Shown in pieces: positions 24,255 through 33,743 of a DNA stretch of 61,906 bases (its first letter is position 1; the number at the start of each line of letters is the position of its first letter). The stretch covers positions 1 to 61,906 of the forward strand of contig NZ_PIGG01000061.1 in NCBI RefSeq assembly GCF_002924445.1, given 5' to 3'. Below the pieces are notes generated by a model. The model was not told the origin of the DNA. It saw only the letters and a program-made list of their open reading frames with translations, and made no database searches. The position numbers were made by a program, and so were the translations under genes. This DNA comes from Minwuia thermotolerans. GTDB lineage: Bacteria; Pseudomonadota; Alphaproteobacteria; Minwuiales; Minwuiaceae.

Positions 24255-26354
24255 ATGTCGTCACCGGTGGTGCTGGAGAAACACGGATCGATCGGGGTCA
24301 TCCTGGTGCAGAATCCGCCGGTCAACGCGCTGAGCCAGGCTGTGCGCCAGGGGCTTGCCGACCGGCTGGCCGAGGCCATCGCCGACGATGACATCAAGGG
24401 CGTGGTGCTGGCCGGCGACGGCCGCACCTTCATCGCCGGGGCGGACATCCGCGAGTTCGGCAAGCCGATGCAGGCCCCCGATCTCAACAGCGTCATCCGC
24501 GCCTACGAGGAGAGCCCCAAGCCGGTCGTCGCCGCGATCCACGGCACGGCGCTGGGCGGCGGCCTGGAGACGGCCTTCGCCGCCCACTACCGCGTCGCGG
24601 TGGCGAAGTCCTTCGTCGGCCTGCCCGAGGTCAAGCTGGGCCTGCTGCCCGGCGCCGGCGGCACCCAGCGCCTGCCGCGCGTGGCAGGTGTGAAGACCGC
24701 CCTCGACATGATCACCTCCGGCGACATGGTTCCCGCGCCGAAGGCCAGGGAAGCCGGCATCGTCGACGAGATCGTCGACGACCTGATCCCCGGCGCGGTC
24801 GCGTTCGCCGAGAAGCTGGTCGCCGAGGGCGCGCCGCTGAAGGTGATTTCCGCCGGCCGCGGCAAGCTGGACGAGGCCGACCCGGCCATCTTCGACGAAT
24901 ACCGCGCCCAGGTGGCGAAGAAGGCGCGCGGCGTGCTGGCGCCGCAGAACTGCATCGCCGCGGTCGAGGCCGCGGTGAAGGCCTCGAGTTTCGAGGACGG
25001 GCTGAAGCGCGAGCGGGAGCTGTTCGCCGAGCTGATGGAGAGCCCGCAGCGCGCCGCCCAGATCCACATCTTCTTCGGCGAGCGCGAGGTCGCCAAGATT
25101 CCGGATCTGCCCAAAGGCACCGAGGCAAAGAAGATCGGCAAGGTCGCCATCATCGGCTGCGGCACCATGGGTGGCGGCATCGCCATGAACTTCGCCAATG
25201 TCGGCATCCCCGTGACCATCGTCGAAAACGAGCAGGCGGCGCTGGACCGGGGCTTCGGCATCATCCGGAAGAACTACGAGAACTCGGCGAAGCGCGGCCG
25301 CTTCCCCATGGACGAAGTCGAGAAGCGCATGGGCCGGCTGACGCCCACCACCAGCTATGACGACATCGCCGACGCCGACATCGTCATCGAGGCCGTCTTC
25401 GAGGAAATGGGCCTGAAGAAGGAAATCTTCGCGAAGCTGGACCAGGTGATGAAGCCCGGCGCGGTGCTGGCCACCAACACCTCGACGCTGGACATCGACG
25501 AGATCGCATCCGCCACGAAGCGGCCGGAGGACGTCATCGGCACCCACTTCTTCAGCCCGGCCAACGTCATGCGGCTGCTGGAGAATGTCCGCGGCGAGAA
25601 GTCGAGCCCGGAGACCATCCAGACCGTCATGGACATGGGCAAGAAGATCGGCAAGGTCGCCGTGCTGGCCGGCAACTGCCACGGCTTCATCGGCAACCGC
25701 ATGCTGCATCCCTATCGCCGCCAGGCCGAGTTCCTGGTCGAGGAAGGGGCGCAGCCCGAGGACATCGACCGCGTCATCTACGACTTCGGCTTCGCCATGG
25801 GCCCGTTCGCCATGGGCGACCTGGCCGGACTGGACGTCGGCTACCGCGTGCGCCAGCACCAGCTCAAGACCTGGCCGCAGGGCAAGCGCTACTCCTCTCT
25901 GGGCGACAAGATCGTCGAGATGGGCCGTCACGGCCAGAAGACCGGCGCCGGCTGGTTCCTCTACGAAGAGGGCGACCGCACGCCGAAGCCGGATCCGGTC
26001 ATCAAGGAACTGATCGAGAAGCATGCGGCCGAAGCCGGGCTCAAGCGCCGCGCGGTCAGCGACGAGGAAATCCTGGAACGCTGCATCTACGCCCTGGTCA
26101 ACGAGGGCGCGAAGATCCTGGAGGAGGGCATCGCCATCCGGCCGGTCGACATCGACATCACCTATGTCTACGGCTACGCCTTCCCGAAACATCGCGGCGG
26201 GCCGATGCACTACGCCGACCATGTCGGCCTGGACAAGGTTCTGGCGCGCATCCGCCATTTCCACGAGATCTCCGGCGAGGACGAGTGGAAGCCGGCGAAG
26301 CTGATCGAGGATCTCGTGGCCCAGGGCAAGGGCTTCAAGGACTTCACACGTTGA
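24255..26354 (+). CDS. Bifunctional enoyl-CoA hydratase / 3-hydroxyacyl-CoA dehydrogenase (FadB/FadJ-like)
   Basis: This 699-residue fusion catalyses two steps of beta-oxidation. The hydratase domain (about 1-190) has oxyanion segments DGRTFIAGADIREF and TALGGGLETAFAAHYR and both catalytic Glu residues (GGGLET and LPEVKLGLLPGAGG). The NAD-binding domain starts at KVAIIGCGTMGGGIAMNFAN (about 294-313), and HGFIGNRML lies near 475. Two C-terminal 3HCDH domains follow. Its length matches the peroxisomal-type multifunctional enzyme rather than a longer FadB. No fadA thiolase is adjacent. The promoter is separate, so it is probably a stand-alone unit. Confidence 0.9.
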   Translation: MSSPVVLEKHGSIGVILVQNPPVNALSQAVRQGLADRLAEAIADDDIKGVVLAGDGRTFIAGADIREFGKPMQAPDLNSVIRAYEESPKPVVAAIHGTALGGGLETAFAAHYRVAVAKSFVGLPEVKLGLLPGAGGTQRLPRVAGVKTALDMITSGDMVPAPKAREAGIVDEIVDDLIPGAVAFAEKLVAEGAPLKVISAGRGKLDEADPAIFDEYRAQVAKKARGVLAPQNCIAAVEAAVKASSFEDGLKRERELFAELMESPQRAAQIHIFFGEREVAKIPDLPKGTEAKKIGKVAIIGCGTMGGGIAMNFANVGIPVTIVENEQAALDRGFGIIRKNYENSAKRGRFPMDEVEKRMGRLTPTTSYDDIADADIVIEAVFEEMGLKKEIFAKLDQVMKPGAVLATNTSTLDIDEIASATKRPEDVIGTHFFSPANVMRLLENVRGEKSSPETIQTVMDMGKKIGKVAVLAGNCHGFIGNRMLHPYRRQAEFLVEEGAQPEDIDRVIYDFGFAMGPFAMGDLAGLDVGYRVRQHQLKTWPQGKRYSSLGDKIVEMGRHGQKTGAGWFLYEEGDRTPKPDPVIKELIEKHAAEAGLKRRAVSDEEILERCIYALVNEGAKILEEGIAIRPVDIDITYVYGYAFPKHRGGPMHYADHVGLDKVLARIRHFHEISGEDEWKPAKLIEDLVAQGKGFKDFTR

Positions 26355-26410
26355 GCTGCTTCAACCGGCGTTCCGGCCGGTCACGGTCATGCGCCGAATG
26401 ATCCCCCGCC

Positions 26411-26460
26411 CGTCCCGCTGAAGCGGGCCACCTTCCCCCTTCGGGAAGGGGGAGGGCCGG
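26411..26460. repeat. REP-like double hairpin downstream of the beta-oxidation gene
   Basis: Two stems sit side by side. CCCGCT-GA-AGCGGG (26414-26427) is one. An 11-bp stem with CGGG loop (26431-26456) is the other. Both are exact apart from one G-T pair. The CCTTCCCCCTT type of stem is common in intergenic repeats of GC-rich proteobacteria. It probably has no coding role and may stabilise or end the transcript. Confidence 0.55.
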
Positions 26461-26542
26461 GGTGGGGGACGGGCCTGCGCGCCGCGGACCGACTGCCCGG
26501 AGGTGGGGGACGGGCCTGCGCGCCGCGGACCGACTGCCCGGA
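26461..26542. repeat. 41-bp tandem duplication
   Basis: Bases 26461-26501 are repeated exactly in 26502-26542. The unit begins GGTGGGGGACGGGCC. Exact identity suggests a recent slip-duplication. It sits between the REP-like hairpins and the terminator and touches no gene. Confidence 0.9.
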
Positions 26543-26548
26543 AAGAAA

Positions 26549-26576
26549 AAGGCCCCGGCGGCGACGCCGGGGCCTT
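26549..26576. terminator. Bidirectional rho-independent terminator
   Basis: A perfect 12-bp stem (AAGGCCCCGGCG and its complement) closes a GCGA loop. It is followed by TTTCTT on the plus strand and by TTTTTCTTTC on the minus strand. It lies between two convergent genes, the beta-oxidation gene and rne, and should stop transcription from both. Confidence 0.85.
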
Positions 26577-26597
26577 TCTTCGGTCTGGTTCTGCGGT

Positions 26598-29255
26598 TCA
26601 GTTCCGCGGGCGCCGCCGCCACCAGCCGCGCTTGGGCGGTCCGGCGTCGGCCACTTCCTCGGCCGGCTCCGGCTCGTCCTCGTTGGCGGGTTGCGCCACT
26701 TCCACGGGCCGGGCGGCATCGACGCTTTCTTCGGTCTTCTCTTCCGCGGCCTGCGCCGGTTCCGGCTCGGCCTCGGTAACGGGCTCGGCACCGGCTGTCT
26801 CCCCGGCTTCGGCCGGGGTCCCGTCCGCCGGCGCGGCGGGTTCCTGGTCCGCGTCCGCCCGAGCGTCGGTCTGAACGGCTTCGGGCTCGGACCCGGTGGC
26901 CGGACGCGGCGCCGGTTCGGCAGCCTCGGCGGCGGCCGGAACCTCCTCGTTCACCGCCTCTTCCGCCGGCGCTTCCTCGTTCACCGGCTCCTCGGCAGTC
27001 GCGGCCGGCTCGGCCTCGTTGTCGTCGGCCGCCGGTTCCTCGCCGCCCGTGGGCTGGATTTCCTCGGCGTCCTCGTCATTCGGCACCGCGGCGGCCATCA
27101 CGAAGGGCGAATCCTCGCCATCGCTCCTGCGGCCCCGCCGGCGGCGGCCGCCACGGCGGCCCCGGCGACGGCGCTTGCCATCCTCGTCCTCGTCATCGTC
27201 GGAGGCGCCGCCTTCGTCGGCTCCGGACTTCGGCTGCGATTCCTCGGCGCGGGTGCTCTCGCCGTCCTTGTCTCTGCTCTCGCCGTCCTTGTCGCCGCTC
27301 TCTTCAGGCTGCTGGCCGCCGCCACGGCGGCGACGGCGGGAGGACCGCCGGCGGCGTCCGCCGCGCTCCTCGTCGCCGTCCTGCGCGTCGTCCCCGTCAC
27401 GCTCCTCCGCCTCGTCGGCCTCTTCGGCCTCCTCGGCTTCGTCCGCTTCTTCGGCCTCCTCGGGCTCGATGGGCTGACGCCAGCTTTCGTCCAGCGCCTC
27501 GGCGCCAGGCTCCTTGGCGGTCACCCGCTCGATGCGGAAATCGGGCGCAAGCAGCTCCTCGTCGGCAGCGATCTCGACGCGGAAGCCGTAGCGCTGCTCG
27601 ATCTCCGCCAGGGCGTGGCGCTTGTTGTTGATCACATAGATCGCGATCGCCGTCGGCATGTTCACCAGGATCTCGGCGGAGCGGTCGCGGATGCCCTCCT
27701 CCTCGATGGCCCGCAGGATGTGCAGCGAGGCCGAATCGATCGAGCGCACGCGCCCGCTGCCGCCGCAATGGGGGCAGGTCTCCATGTTGACGTCCTGCAC
27801 GCCCGGACGGAGCCGCTGGCGCGACATCTCGAGCAGGCCGAAATGACTGATGCGTCCGACCTGGATGCGCGCCCGGTCGACCTTCAGGCATTCCTTGAGC
27901 TTGCGCTCGACCGAGCGGTTGTTGCGCTGGTCCTCCATGTCGATGAAGTCGATGACGATCAGCCCGGCCAGATCGCGCAGGCGGAGCTGGCGGGCGACTT
28001 CCTCGGCCGCCTCCAGGTTCGTCTTGTAGGCCGTCTCCTCGACGGAGCGGCCGCGCGTCGACTTGCCGGAGTTGACGTCGACGGCCACCAGCGCCTCGGC
28101 GGAATCGATCACAATGTAGCCGCCAGACGGCAGGGTGACTTCCTTGGAGTACATGGTGTCGAGCTGCGGCTCGACCTGGTAGCGGTGCAGCAGCGGAATG
28201 CGGTCGCGATAGGGCTGCACCCGCTTGGCGTGCGACGGCATGATCCGCTTCATGAAGTCCTTGGCGACGCGGTAGCCCTCTTCGCCCGCCACCAGCACTT
28301 CCTCGATCTCCTTGGAATAGAAGTCGCGGATGGCGCGCGTGATCAGCGAGGCTTCCTCGTAGACCAGCGCCGGCGCCGTCGATTGCAGCGTCAGATCCCG
28401 GATATCGTCCCAAAGCTTGAGCAGGAACTCGAAGTCACGCCGGATCTCGGATTTCGTGCGCGCGGCGCCGGCGGTGCGCACGATGACGCCCGTACCCTCC
28501 GGCACCTCCAGCTCGCCGACGACGCTCTTCAGCTTGCGCCGGTCCTGGGCGTTGGTGATCTTGCGGCTGATGCCGCCGCCGCGGGCGGTGTTGGGCATCA
28601 GGACGCAGTAGCGGCCGGCCAGCGAAAGATAGGTGGTCAGCGCGGCGCCCTTGTTGCCGCGCTCCTCCTTGACGACCTGCACCAGGATGATCTGGCGGCG
28701 CTTGATCACTTCCTGGATCTTGTAGGGGCGGGAGGAGGAGATGCGCCTTGGCGAGACTTCCTCGTCGACCTCGTCGCCGCCGACGCTCTCGACCGGACCC
28801 TCGGCGTCATCCTCGCCATTGCCGTTCTCGGATGCAGGGGCGCGGCCGCCACGGCGGCGGCCCCGGCCGCGGCCACGGCCGCGGCGCTTCGGCTGATCGC
28901 CGCCGTCATCCTCGTCGTCGTCGGTTTCGGCGATCTCCGCCTCTTCCTGCTCGGCGACGCGGGCGACCTCCTTGCGCTGCTCGGCCAGCAACGCTTCGCG
29001 GTCGGCGATCGGGATCTGGTAGTAGTCGGGATGGATCTCGTTGAACGCCAGGAAACCATGGCGGTTGCCGCCGAACTCCACGAACGCCGCCTGCAGGGAC
29101 GGTTCGACGCGAGTAACCTTGGCGAGATAGATGTTGCCCTTCAGGGGCTTGCGGCTGCCGACCTCGAAATCGAATTCCTCGAGTCGGTTGCCCTTGACGA
29201 TGACGACCCGGGTTTCCTCAGGATGGGCCGCATCGATCAGCATGCGCGTGGCCAT
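26598..29255 (-). CDS. rne: Ribonuclease E/G family endoribonuclease
   Basis: This 885-residue protein is the main mRNA-decay and rRNA-processing endonuclease. The S1 domain begins near residue 36 (LKGNIYLAKVTRVEPSLQAA). A charged insertion (about 90-175: acidic run, then Arg/Gly-rich, then acidic) splits it, as in many alphaproteobacterial RNase E. The DNase-I-like catalytic core has IVIDSAEALVAVDVNSGKS (D393) and VIDFIDMED (D436). The zinc-link C494-P-H-C497 holds the tetramer. Residues from about 585 to the end are a disordered Glu/Ala-rich tail with Arg-rich blocks that would scaffold a degradosome. The tail is low complexity and gives long false frames on the other strand. Confidence 0.95.
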   Translation of the reverse strand: MATRMLIDAAHPEETRVVIVKGNRLEEFDFEVGSRKPLKGNIYLAKVTRVEPSLQAAFVEFGGNRHGFLAFNEIHPDYYQIPIADREALLAEQRKEVARVAEQEEAEIAETDDDEDDGGDQPKRRGRGRGRGRRRGGRAPASENGNGEDDAEGPVESVGGDEVDEEVSPRRISSSRPYKIQEVIKRRQIILVQVVKEERGNKGAALTTYLSLAGRYCVLMPNTARGGGISRKITNAQDRRKLKSVVGELEVPEGTGVIVRTAGAARTKSEIRRDFEFLLKLWDDIRDLTLQSTAPALVYEEASLITRAIRDFYSKEIEEVLVAGEEGYRVAKDFMKRIMPSHAKRVQPYRDRIPLLHRYQVEPQLDTMYSKEVTLPSGGYIVIDSAEALVAVDVNSGKSTRGRSVEETAYKTNLEAAEEVARQLRLRDLAGLIVIDFIDMEDQRNNRSVERKLKECLKVDRARIQVGRISHFGLLEMSRQRLRPGVQDVNMETCPHCGGSGRVRSIDSASLHILRAIEEEGIRDRSAEILVNMPTAIAIYVINNKRHALAEIEQRYGFRVEIAADEELLAPDFRIERVTAKEPGAEALDESWRQPIEPEEAEEADEAEEAEEADEAEERDGDDAQDGDEERGGRRRRSSRRRRRGGGQQPEESGDKDGESRDKDGESTRAEESQPKSGADEGGASDDDEDEDGKRRRRGRRGGRRRRGRRSDGEDSPFVMAAAVPNDEDAEEIQPTGGEEPAADDNEAEPAATAEEPVNEEAPAEEAVNEEVPAAAEAAEPAPRPATGSEPEAVQTDARADADQEPAAPADGTPAEAGETAGAEPVTEAEPEPAQAAEEKTEESVDAARPVEVAQPANEDEPEPAEEVADAGPPKRGWWRRRPRN

Positions 29256-29787
29256 AAGCCAAATCTCCTAGGCGGCGCGCGTCCGGGCGAGCAACGGGAC
29301 GGCGGCCGTCATATGTTGTCGCGGAGCTTGCAGGGCCGGGCGCCATTCACCGAACGGTCGCGCCGCATGAATCGGCTGCGCCAGGGCGTGGTCCCTTGCC
29401 GTGCGACCCGCCGCCACTAGGCGGCCGGGAAGCCTCGCAGTTTCACTTAAGATTCAATCACCGACCGGTGGCTGTCGAAGAAACGCCTCGACAGGAAGAG
29501 CCCTTCCGCGTCTGGACCTTGGGCAGCGAACGACCGTATTCACGCTATCCGAATCAGGCGTTTCGATCGTGGAAATCTCTCCGGCCACCCGAGCTGACTA
29601 TCCGTAGGGGTTCATCCTTCACCAACGTCCCGCCCCGCCAAACCGGCGGCTGCAGTACGGGCGATTGAAACTCGCGGATCGGACACTAGCAAATTGCGAG
29701 TCCATTCAGCAAGCCTCCTCGACGCCCCTTGTGACAATTGCCGCACCCTCCACGATGCGGCCGCGATTCGCCGCTATATTGGCCCCG
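29256..29787. other. 532-bp intergenic region between divergent rne and amiC: predicted rne leader
   Basis: No convincing gene is present. Short frames on the plus strand (29396-29668) have no ribosome binding site or recognisable domain. Base composition is less GC-rich than the surroundings. If rne uses the promoter predicted at 29684-29713, its mRNA would have a 5' leader of about 420 nt. Long leaders are known for rne genes, where RNase E cuts its own message. A small inverted repeat (GTCGA/TCGAC near 29477-29495) lies within it. Confidence 0.5.
29684..29713 (-). promoter_or_regulatory. Predicted rne promoter, overlapping a weak divergent one
   Basis: On the minus strand CTTGCT (29708-29713) and CTAGTG (29684-29689) are 18 bases apart, resembling the alphaproteobacterial CTTGAC / CTATAT-type promoter. 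On the plus strand TTGAAA (29675-29680) with TAGCAA 16 bases later could serve amiC, so the two would compete. Both are moderate matches. Confidence 0.35.
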
Positions 29788-30987
29788 ATGATTCGCCTGC
29801 TCGCGATCCTCGCCGCCGTCGTGCTCACGGCCGCGCCCGCCGGCGCCGCCAGCCTCATCAAGGGTGTCCGCACCGGTGAGCATGTCGGTCTGACGCGTGT
29901 TGTCGTCGACCTTTCGGGGGAGGCCGAGTGGAACCTGTTCGTGCTCGACGACCCCTTCCGCGTGGTGATCGACATCGAGGACGCGGCCTGGCAGCTGGAG
30001 GCCCGGCCCGATCCGCCGCGTGGCCTGATCCGCGACATGCGCTATGGCCGCTTCGCCGCAAATACCGGGCGGCTGGTGCTGGAGACGGAGCTGCCGGTCC
30101 TGGCCGAACGCCAGTTCATGCTGGCGCCCGCGGCCGGCCAGGGGCACCGGCTGGTGATCGACCTTCGTCCCGCCAGCGACACCGAGTTCCGGAGCGCCCG
30201 GAATGAGGCGGTCGCCCGCCTCACCAGCCCGCCGCCGGCGAGACCCGCCGTCCGCGACCTTGGCGCCGGCGTCCCGCCGCTGCCGCCGCCCCGGCCGGCC
30301 ACCCGGATGACCGTCGTCGTCGACCCGGGCCATGGCGGCGTCGATCCCGGAGCGCTGGGCGTTCGCGGCACGCACGAGAAGCAGGTCGTACTGGATGTGG
30401 GCCGCCGGCTGCGGGACGTCCTGGTCGCGACGGGACGCTACCGCGTTGTGATGACGCGGGAGGACGACCGGTTCATTTCACTGCGCGATCGCGTCGAGAT
30501 CGCCCGGCGCGCGCGGGCCGACCTGTTCGTCTCGCTGCACGCCGACGCGGCGCCGCGGCGGTCGGTGGGCGGCGCAGGCGTCTACACGCTTTCGGAAACC
30601 GCCTCGGACAAGGAAACGGAGGCGCTGGCGCGGCGCGAGAACCAGTCCGATCTGCTGGCCGGCATGGACATCGCCGGCAGCGCGGACGAGGTCACCAACC
30701 TGATCCTGATCGATCTGGTCCAGCGCGAGACCATGAACAACTCGGCGCGCTTCGCCCGGGTGGCCGTGGACGAGATCGGCCGCACCATAGAACTGCGCAG
30801 CAACCCGCACCGTTTCGCGGGCTTCCGGGTGCTGAAGGCGCCTGACGTGCCCTCCGTGCTTGTGGAGCTGGGTTTCCTCTCCAATCCCGACGAGGAGCGC
30901 AAGCTGATCTCCCGCGACTGGCAGGATCGCGTCGCCCGGGCGCTGACGGAAGCGATCGACGCGTATTTCCGCCTGCGACAAAAGTAG
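29788..30987 (+). CDS. amiC: N-acetylmuramoyl-L-alanine amidase (AmiC type, AMIN + Amidase_3)
   Basis: This 399-residue exported enzyme starts at ATG 29788, which places a clean signal peptide (MIRLLAILAAVVLTAAPAGA) at the N-terminus. The longer frame would bury it. An AMIN domain (about residues 25-130) targets septal peptidoglycan, a proline-rich linker follows, and the Amidase_3 domain begins at VVVDPGHGGVDPGALG. Zinc ligands and base are visible: H in DPGHGG, E in THEKQ, H in SLHADA and E in VELGFLSN. It cuts the amide between MurNAc and the stem peptide during cell separation. It precedes mrcA by 118 bases, so the pair may act in the same process. Confidence 0.93.
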   Translation: MIRLLAILAAVVLTAAPAGAASLIKGVRTGEHVGLTRVVVDLSGEAEWNLFVLDDPFRVVIDIEDAAWQLEARPDPPRGLIRDMRYGRFAANTGRLVLETELPVLAERQFMLAPAAGQGHRLVIDLRPASDTEFRSARNEAVARLTSPPPARPAVRDLGAGVPPLPPPRPATRMTVVVDPGHGGVDPGALGVRGTHEKQVVLDVGRRLRDVLVATGRYRVVMTREDDRFISLRDRVEIARRARADLFVSLHADAAPRRSVGGAGVYTLSETASDKETEALARRENQSDLLAGMDIAGSADEVTNLILIDLVQRETMNNSARFARVAVDEIGRTIELRSNPHRFAGFRVLKAPDVPSVLVELGFLSNPDEERKLISRDWQDRVARALTEAIDAYFRLRQK

Positions 30988-31105
30988 TGTTGCCCTTGCC
31001 TACCCGGCACCACATTTCAGGGTTAGAACCTGACCCGAACCGGTCGCGGACGAACCGGGGAGCCGAGAAAGCGTCGGGACCGAAGAACGGAGTTGGACCG
31101 CGAAC

Positions 31106-33628
31106 ATGAGAATCCTGTTCAGGATCCTTGCCTGGCTGTCGGTCCTCGGGGTGATCGGACTGATCACGGCGGCGGGGGCCGGCTACTACGTCTATTGGCA
31201 TTTCGGCCGCGACCTGCCCGAGCACGACCAACTCGCCAGTTACGAGCCTCCGGTGGCGACACGCGTCTATGCCGGCGACGGCCGGCTGATGGCGGAATAC
31301 GCGCGCGAACATCGCCTGTTCGTGCCGATCGAGGCGGTGCCGCCGCGGGTCATCCACGCCTTCCTGGCTGCCGAGGACGCGGAATTCTATCAACACCCCG
31401 GCGTCGACCTGAAGGCGATCGCCCGCGCCGTGGTCCAGAACATCCGCAACTACGGCAAGGACCGCCGGCCGGTCGGCGCTTCCACGATCACCCAGCAGGT
31501 TGCCAAGAACTTCCTGCTGACCAACGAGGTCTCGATCACGCGCAAGATCAAGGAAGCGATCCTGGCGCTGCGCATCGAGCAGGCCTATTCCAAGGACCAT
31601 ATCCTCGAACTCTATCTGAACGAGATCTATCTCGGTCAGGGCGCCTATGGCGTAGCCTCGGCGTCTCTCACCTATTTCGACAAGCCGCTGGACGAGCTGA
31701 CGGTCGACGAGGCGGCCTTTCTCGCGGCCCTGCCCAAGGCGCCGAACAACTACAATCCGTTCCGCCACAACGAGCGGGCGCGGGCCCGGCGCGACTGGGT
31801 GATCGACCGGATGGCGGTCGAGAACATGATCGATCCGCGCACCGCCGACGAGGCCAGGGCGCAGCCGCTGCAGGCCACCCGCCAGCGCGAGGTGGAACTG
31901 GTGGAGGCGAGCTGGTTCGCCGAGGAGGTGCGCCGCGAACTGAAGAACCGCTACGGCGATTCCGGGCTCTACTCCGGCGGCCTTTCGGTGCAGGCCACCG
32001 TCGAGCCGGCGCTGCAGCGCATCGCCCGGCACGCCCTGCGCGAAGGCCTGGTCGCCTATGACCGCCGCCATGGCTATCGCGGCCCCTTCGGCCGGCTGAG
32101 CGAAACGGAGATGGCCGACTGGGCCGGATCGCTGGCCGCCACGGAACGGCCGGTCGGCGCGCCGGATCACTGGGAGATCGCGGTCGTGCTGGAGGCGGGG
32201 GCGAACGAAGCGCGCCTCGGCCTCATGGGCGGCGAAAGCATCGTCATGCCGCTGGAGCGGCTGCAATGGGCGCGCGAGCCTCTGTCCGAGGGCAAGACCG
32301 GCCCGACGCCGTCGCGGACCTCCGACATTTTCGGCCGCGGCGACCTGGTGCTGATCGGCCCGGATACCGAGGAGCCCGACAAGCCGCAGCTCCGCCAGAT
32401 CCCGAAGATCAACGGCGCGGTCGTGGCGATGGATCCGCACACCGGCCGCGTGCTGGCGCTGGTCGGCGGCTTTTCCAGCGAACGCTCCGAGTTCAACCGC
32501 GCCACCCAGGCGGCGCGCCAGCCCGGCTCCGCCTTCAAGCCCTTCGTCTACGCCGCCGCGCTGGAGAGCGGCTTCACGCCGGCCAGTATCATTCTCGACG
32601 CGCCTTTCGTCATCGACCAGGGTGCGGGACAGGGCAAGTGGAAGCCGTCGAACTACTCCAACCGCTTCTACGGTCCGTCGACCCTCAGGCTGGGCATCGA
32701 GAAATCACGCAACCTGATGACCGTGCGCCTGGCCCAGACACTCGGCATGGCGACGGTGGCGGACTATGCCGAGCGCTTCGAGATCTACGACGACATGCCG
32801 GAGGCCCTGTCCTACGCGCTTGGCGCCGGCGAGACCACGCTGCTCAGGCTGACCACCGCCTACGCCATGCTGGTCAATGGCGGGCGGCAGATCGAGCCGA
32901 CCCTGATCGACCGCGTACAGGACCGCCGCGGCGCCACGGTCTACAGCCACGACGCGCTGAACTGCGGCGATTGCGGCATCGACAACTGGACCGATGAGGC
33001 GGAGCCGCAGCTGGTCGACCGGCGCGAACAGGTGATCCGCCGCAGCACCGCCTATCAGATGGTCTCCCTGCTGGAGGGCGTCGTGAAGCGCGGCACGGGC
33101 GTGCGCGTTTCGGCCGTCGGCAAGCCGCTCGCCGGCAAGACCGGAACCACCAACGAAAGCCGCGATACATGGTTCGTCGGCTTCTCGCCCGATCTGGCCC
33201 TCGGCGTCTTCGCCGGATTCGACGAACCGGCGCCGCTGGGTGACGGCGAAACCGGCTCCAGCGTGGCCGCGCCGATCTTCCGCGACATCATGGATGCCTG
33301 GCTGAAGGACAAGCCGTCGACGCCATTCCGGGTGCCGCCGGACATCCGTCTGGTGCGGATCGATGCGCGCTCCGGCACGCCGGTGTCCGGTTCCGGCAGC
33401 GACGTGATCCTGGAAGCCTTCAAGACGGAGGCGGAACAGCGCGCGGTCGCCACCGTGCGCGCCGACACCGGCATGGAGGCCCGCGGCGAGGGCGTGCTGG
33501 ACGGCATCGGCGCCGATGGCGCGGTCCAGCCTGCCGCCGACCGCGCGCCGAACGGGGCGGATCCGACGCCGGACAAGCTGCCGGTCAAGCGCGACAAGGC
33601 CAAGGACCTGGTCGACGGCGTCTACTGA
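31106..33628 (+). CDS. mrcA: Penicillin-binding protein 1A (bifunctional glycosyltransferase/transpeptidase)
   Basis: This 840-residue inner-membrane protein has one N-terminal helix (residues 9-31). The glycosyltransferase domain (GT51) has the catalytic EDAEFYQHPGVD at 90-101 and GASTITQQVAKNFLLTNE. An OB-like insertion (about 320-430) is typical of PBP1A. The transpeptidase domain has the Ser nucleophile in SAFK (S475, K478), the SRN motif (KSRNLMTV) and KTGTT at 678-682. It polymerises and cross-links peptidoglycan. All catalytic residues are present. The C-terminal tail after residue 780 is charged and variable. Confidence 0.95.
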   Translation: MRILFRILAWLSVLGVIGLITAAGAGYYVYWHFGRDLPEHDQLASYEPPVATRVYAGDGRLMAEYAREHRLFVPIEAVPPRVIHAFLAAEDAEFYQHPGVDLKAIARAVVQNIRNYGKDRRPVGASTITQQVAKNFLLTNEVSITRKIKEAILALRIEQAYSKDHILELYLNEIYLGQGAYGVASASLTYFDKPLDELTVDEAAFLAALPKAPNNYNPFRHNERARARRDWVIDRMAVENMIDPRTADEARAQPLQATRQREVELVEASWFAEEVRRELKNRYGDSGLYSGGLSVQATVEPALQRIARHALREGLVAYDRRHGYRGPFGRLSETEMADWAGSLAATERPVGAPDHWEIAVVLEAGANEARLGLMGGESIVMPLERLQWAREPLSEGKTGPTPSRTSDIFGRGDLVLIGPDTEEPDKPQLRQIPKINGAVVAMDPHTGRVLALVGGFSSERSEFNRATQAARQPGSAFKPFVYAAALESGFTPASIILDAPFVIDQGAGQGKWKPSNYSNRFYGPSTLRLGIEKSRNLMTVRLAQTLGMATVADYAERFEIYDDMPEALSYALGAGETTLLRLTTAYAMLVNGGRQIEPTLIDRVQDRRGATVYSHDALNCGDCGIDNWTDEAEPQLVDRREQVIRRSTAYQMVSLLEGVVKRGTGVRVSAVGKPLAGKTGTTNESRDTWFVGFSPDLALGVFAGFDEPAPLGDGETGSSVAAPIFRDIMDAWLKDKPSTPFRVPPDIRLVRIDARSGTPVSGSGSDVILEAFKTEAEQRAVATVRADTGMEARGEGVLDGIGADGAVQPAADRAPNGADPTPDKLPVKRDKAKDLVDGVY

Positions 33629-33743
33629 CGCGCCGTCGGACGCCGGCGAATCTGCCGCGCAAAACGGGTGGTTTTCATCCACCGTCCTTTTGCTCTAGTT
33701 TGCGCCTCCTTCCGATCCAACGGCAACGAATCGCGGGACGAAC

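Noticed and set aside
26691-29420. A 909-codon open frame on the plus strand across rne
   Set aside because: It is antisense to rne and arises from the GC-rich, low-complexity acidic and Arg-rich codons. Its translation is repetitive and has no recognisable domain or start signal.
29396-29668. Short plus-strand frames in the rne-amiC gap
   Set aside because: No ribosome binding site, two overlapping frames with equal merit, and no domain. The amiC signal peptide begins later.
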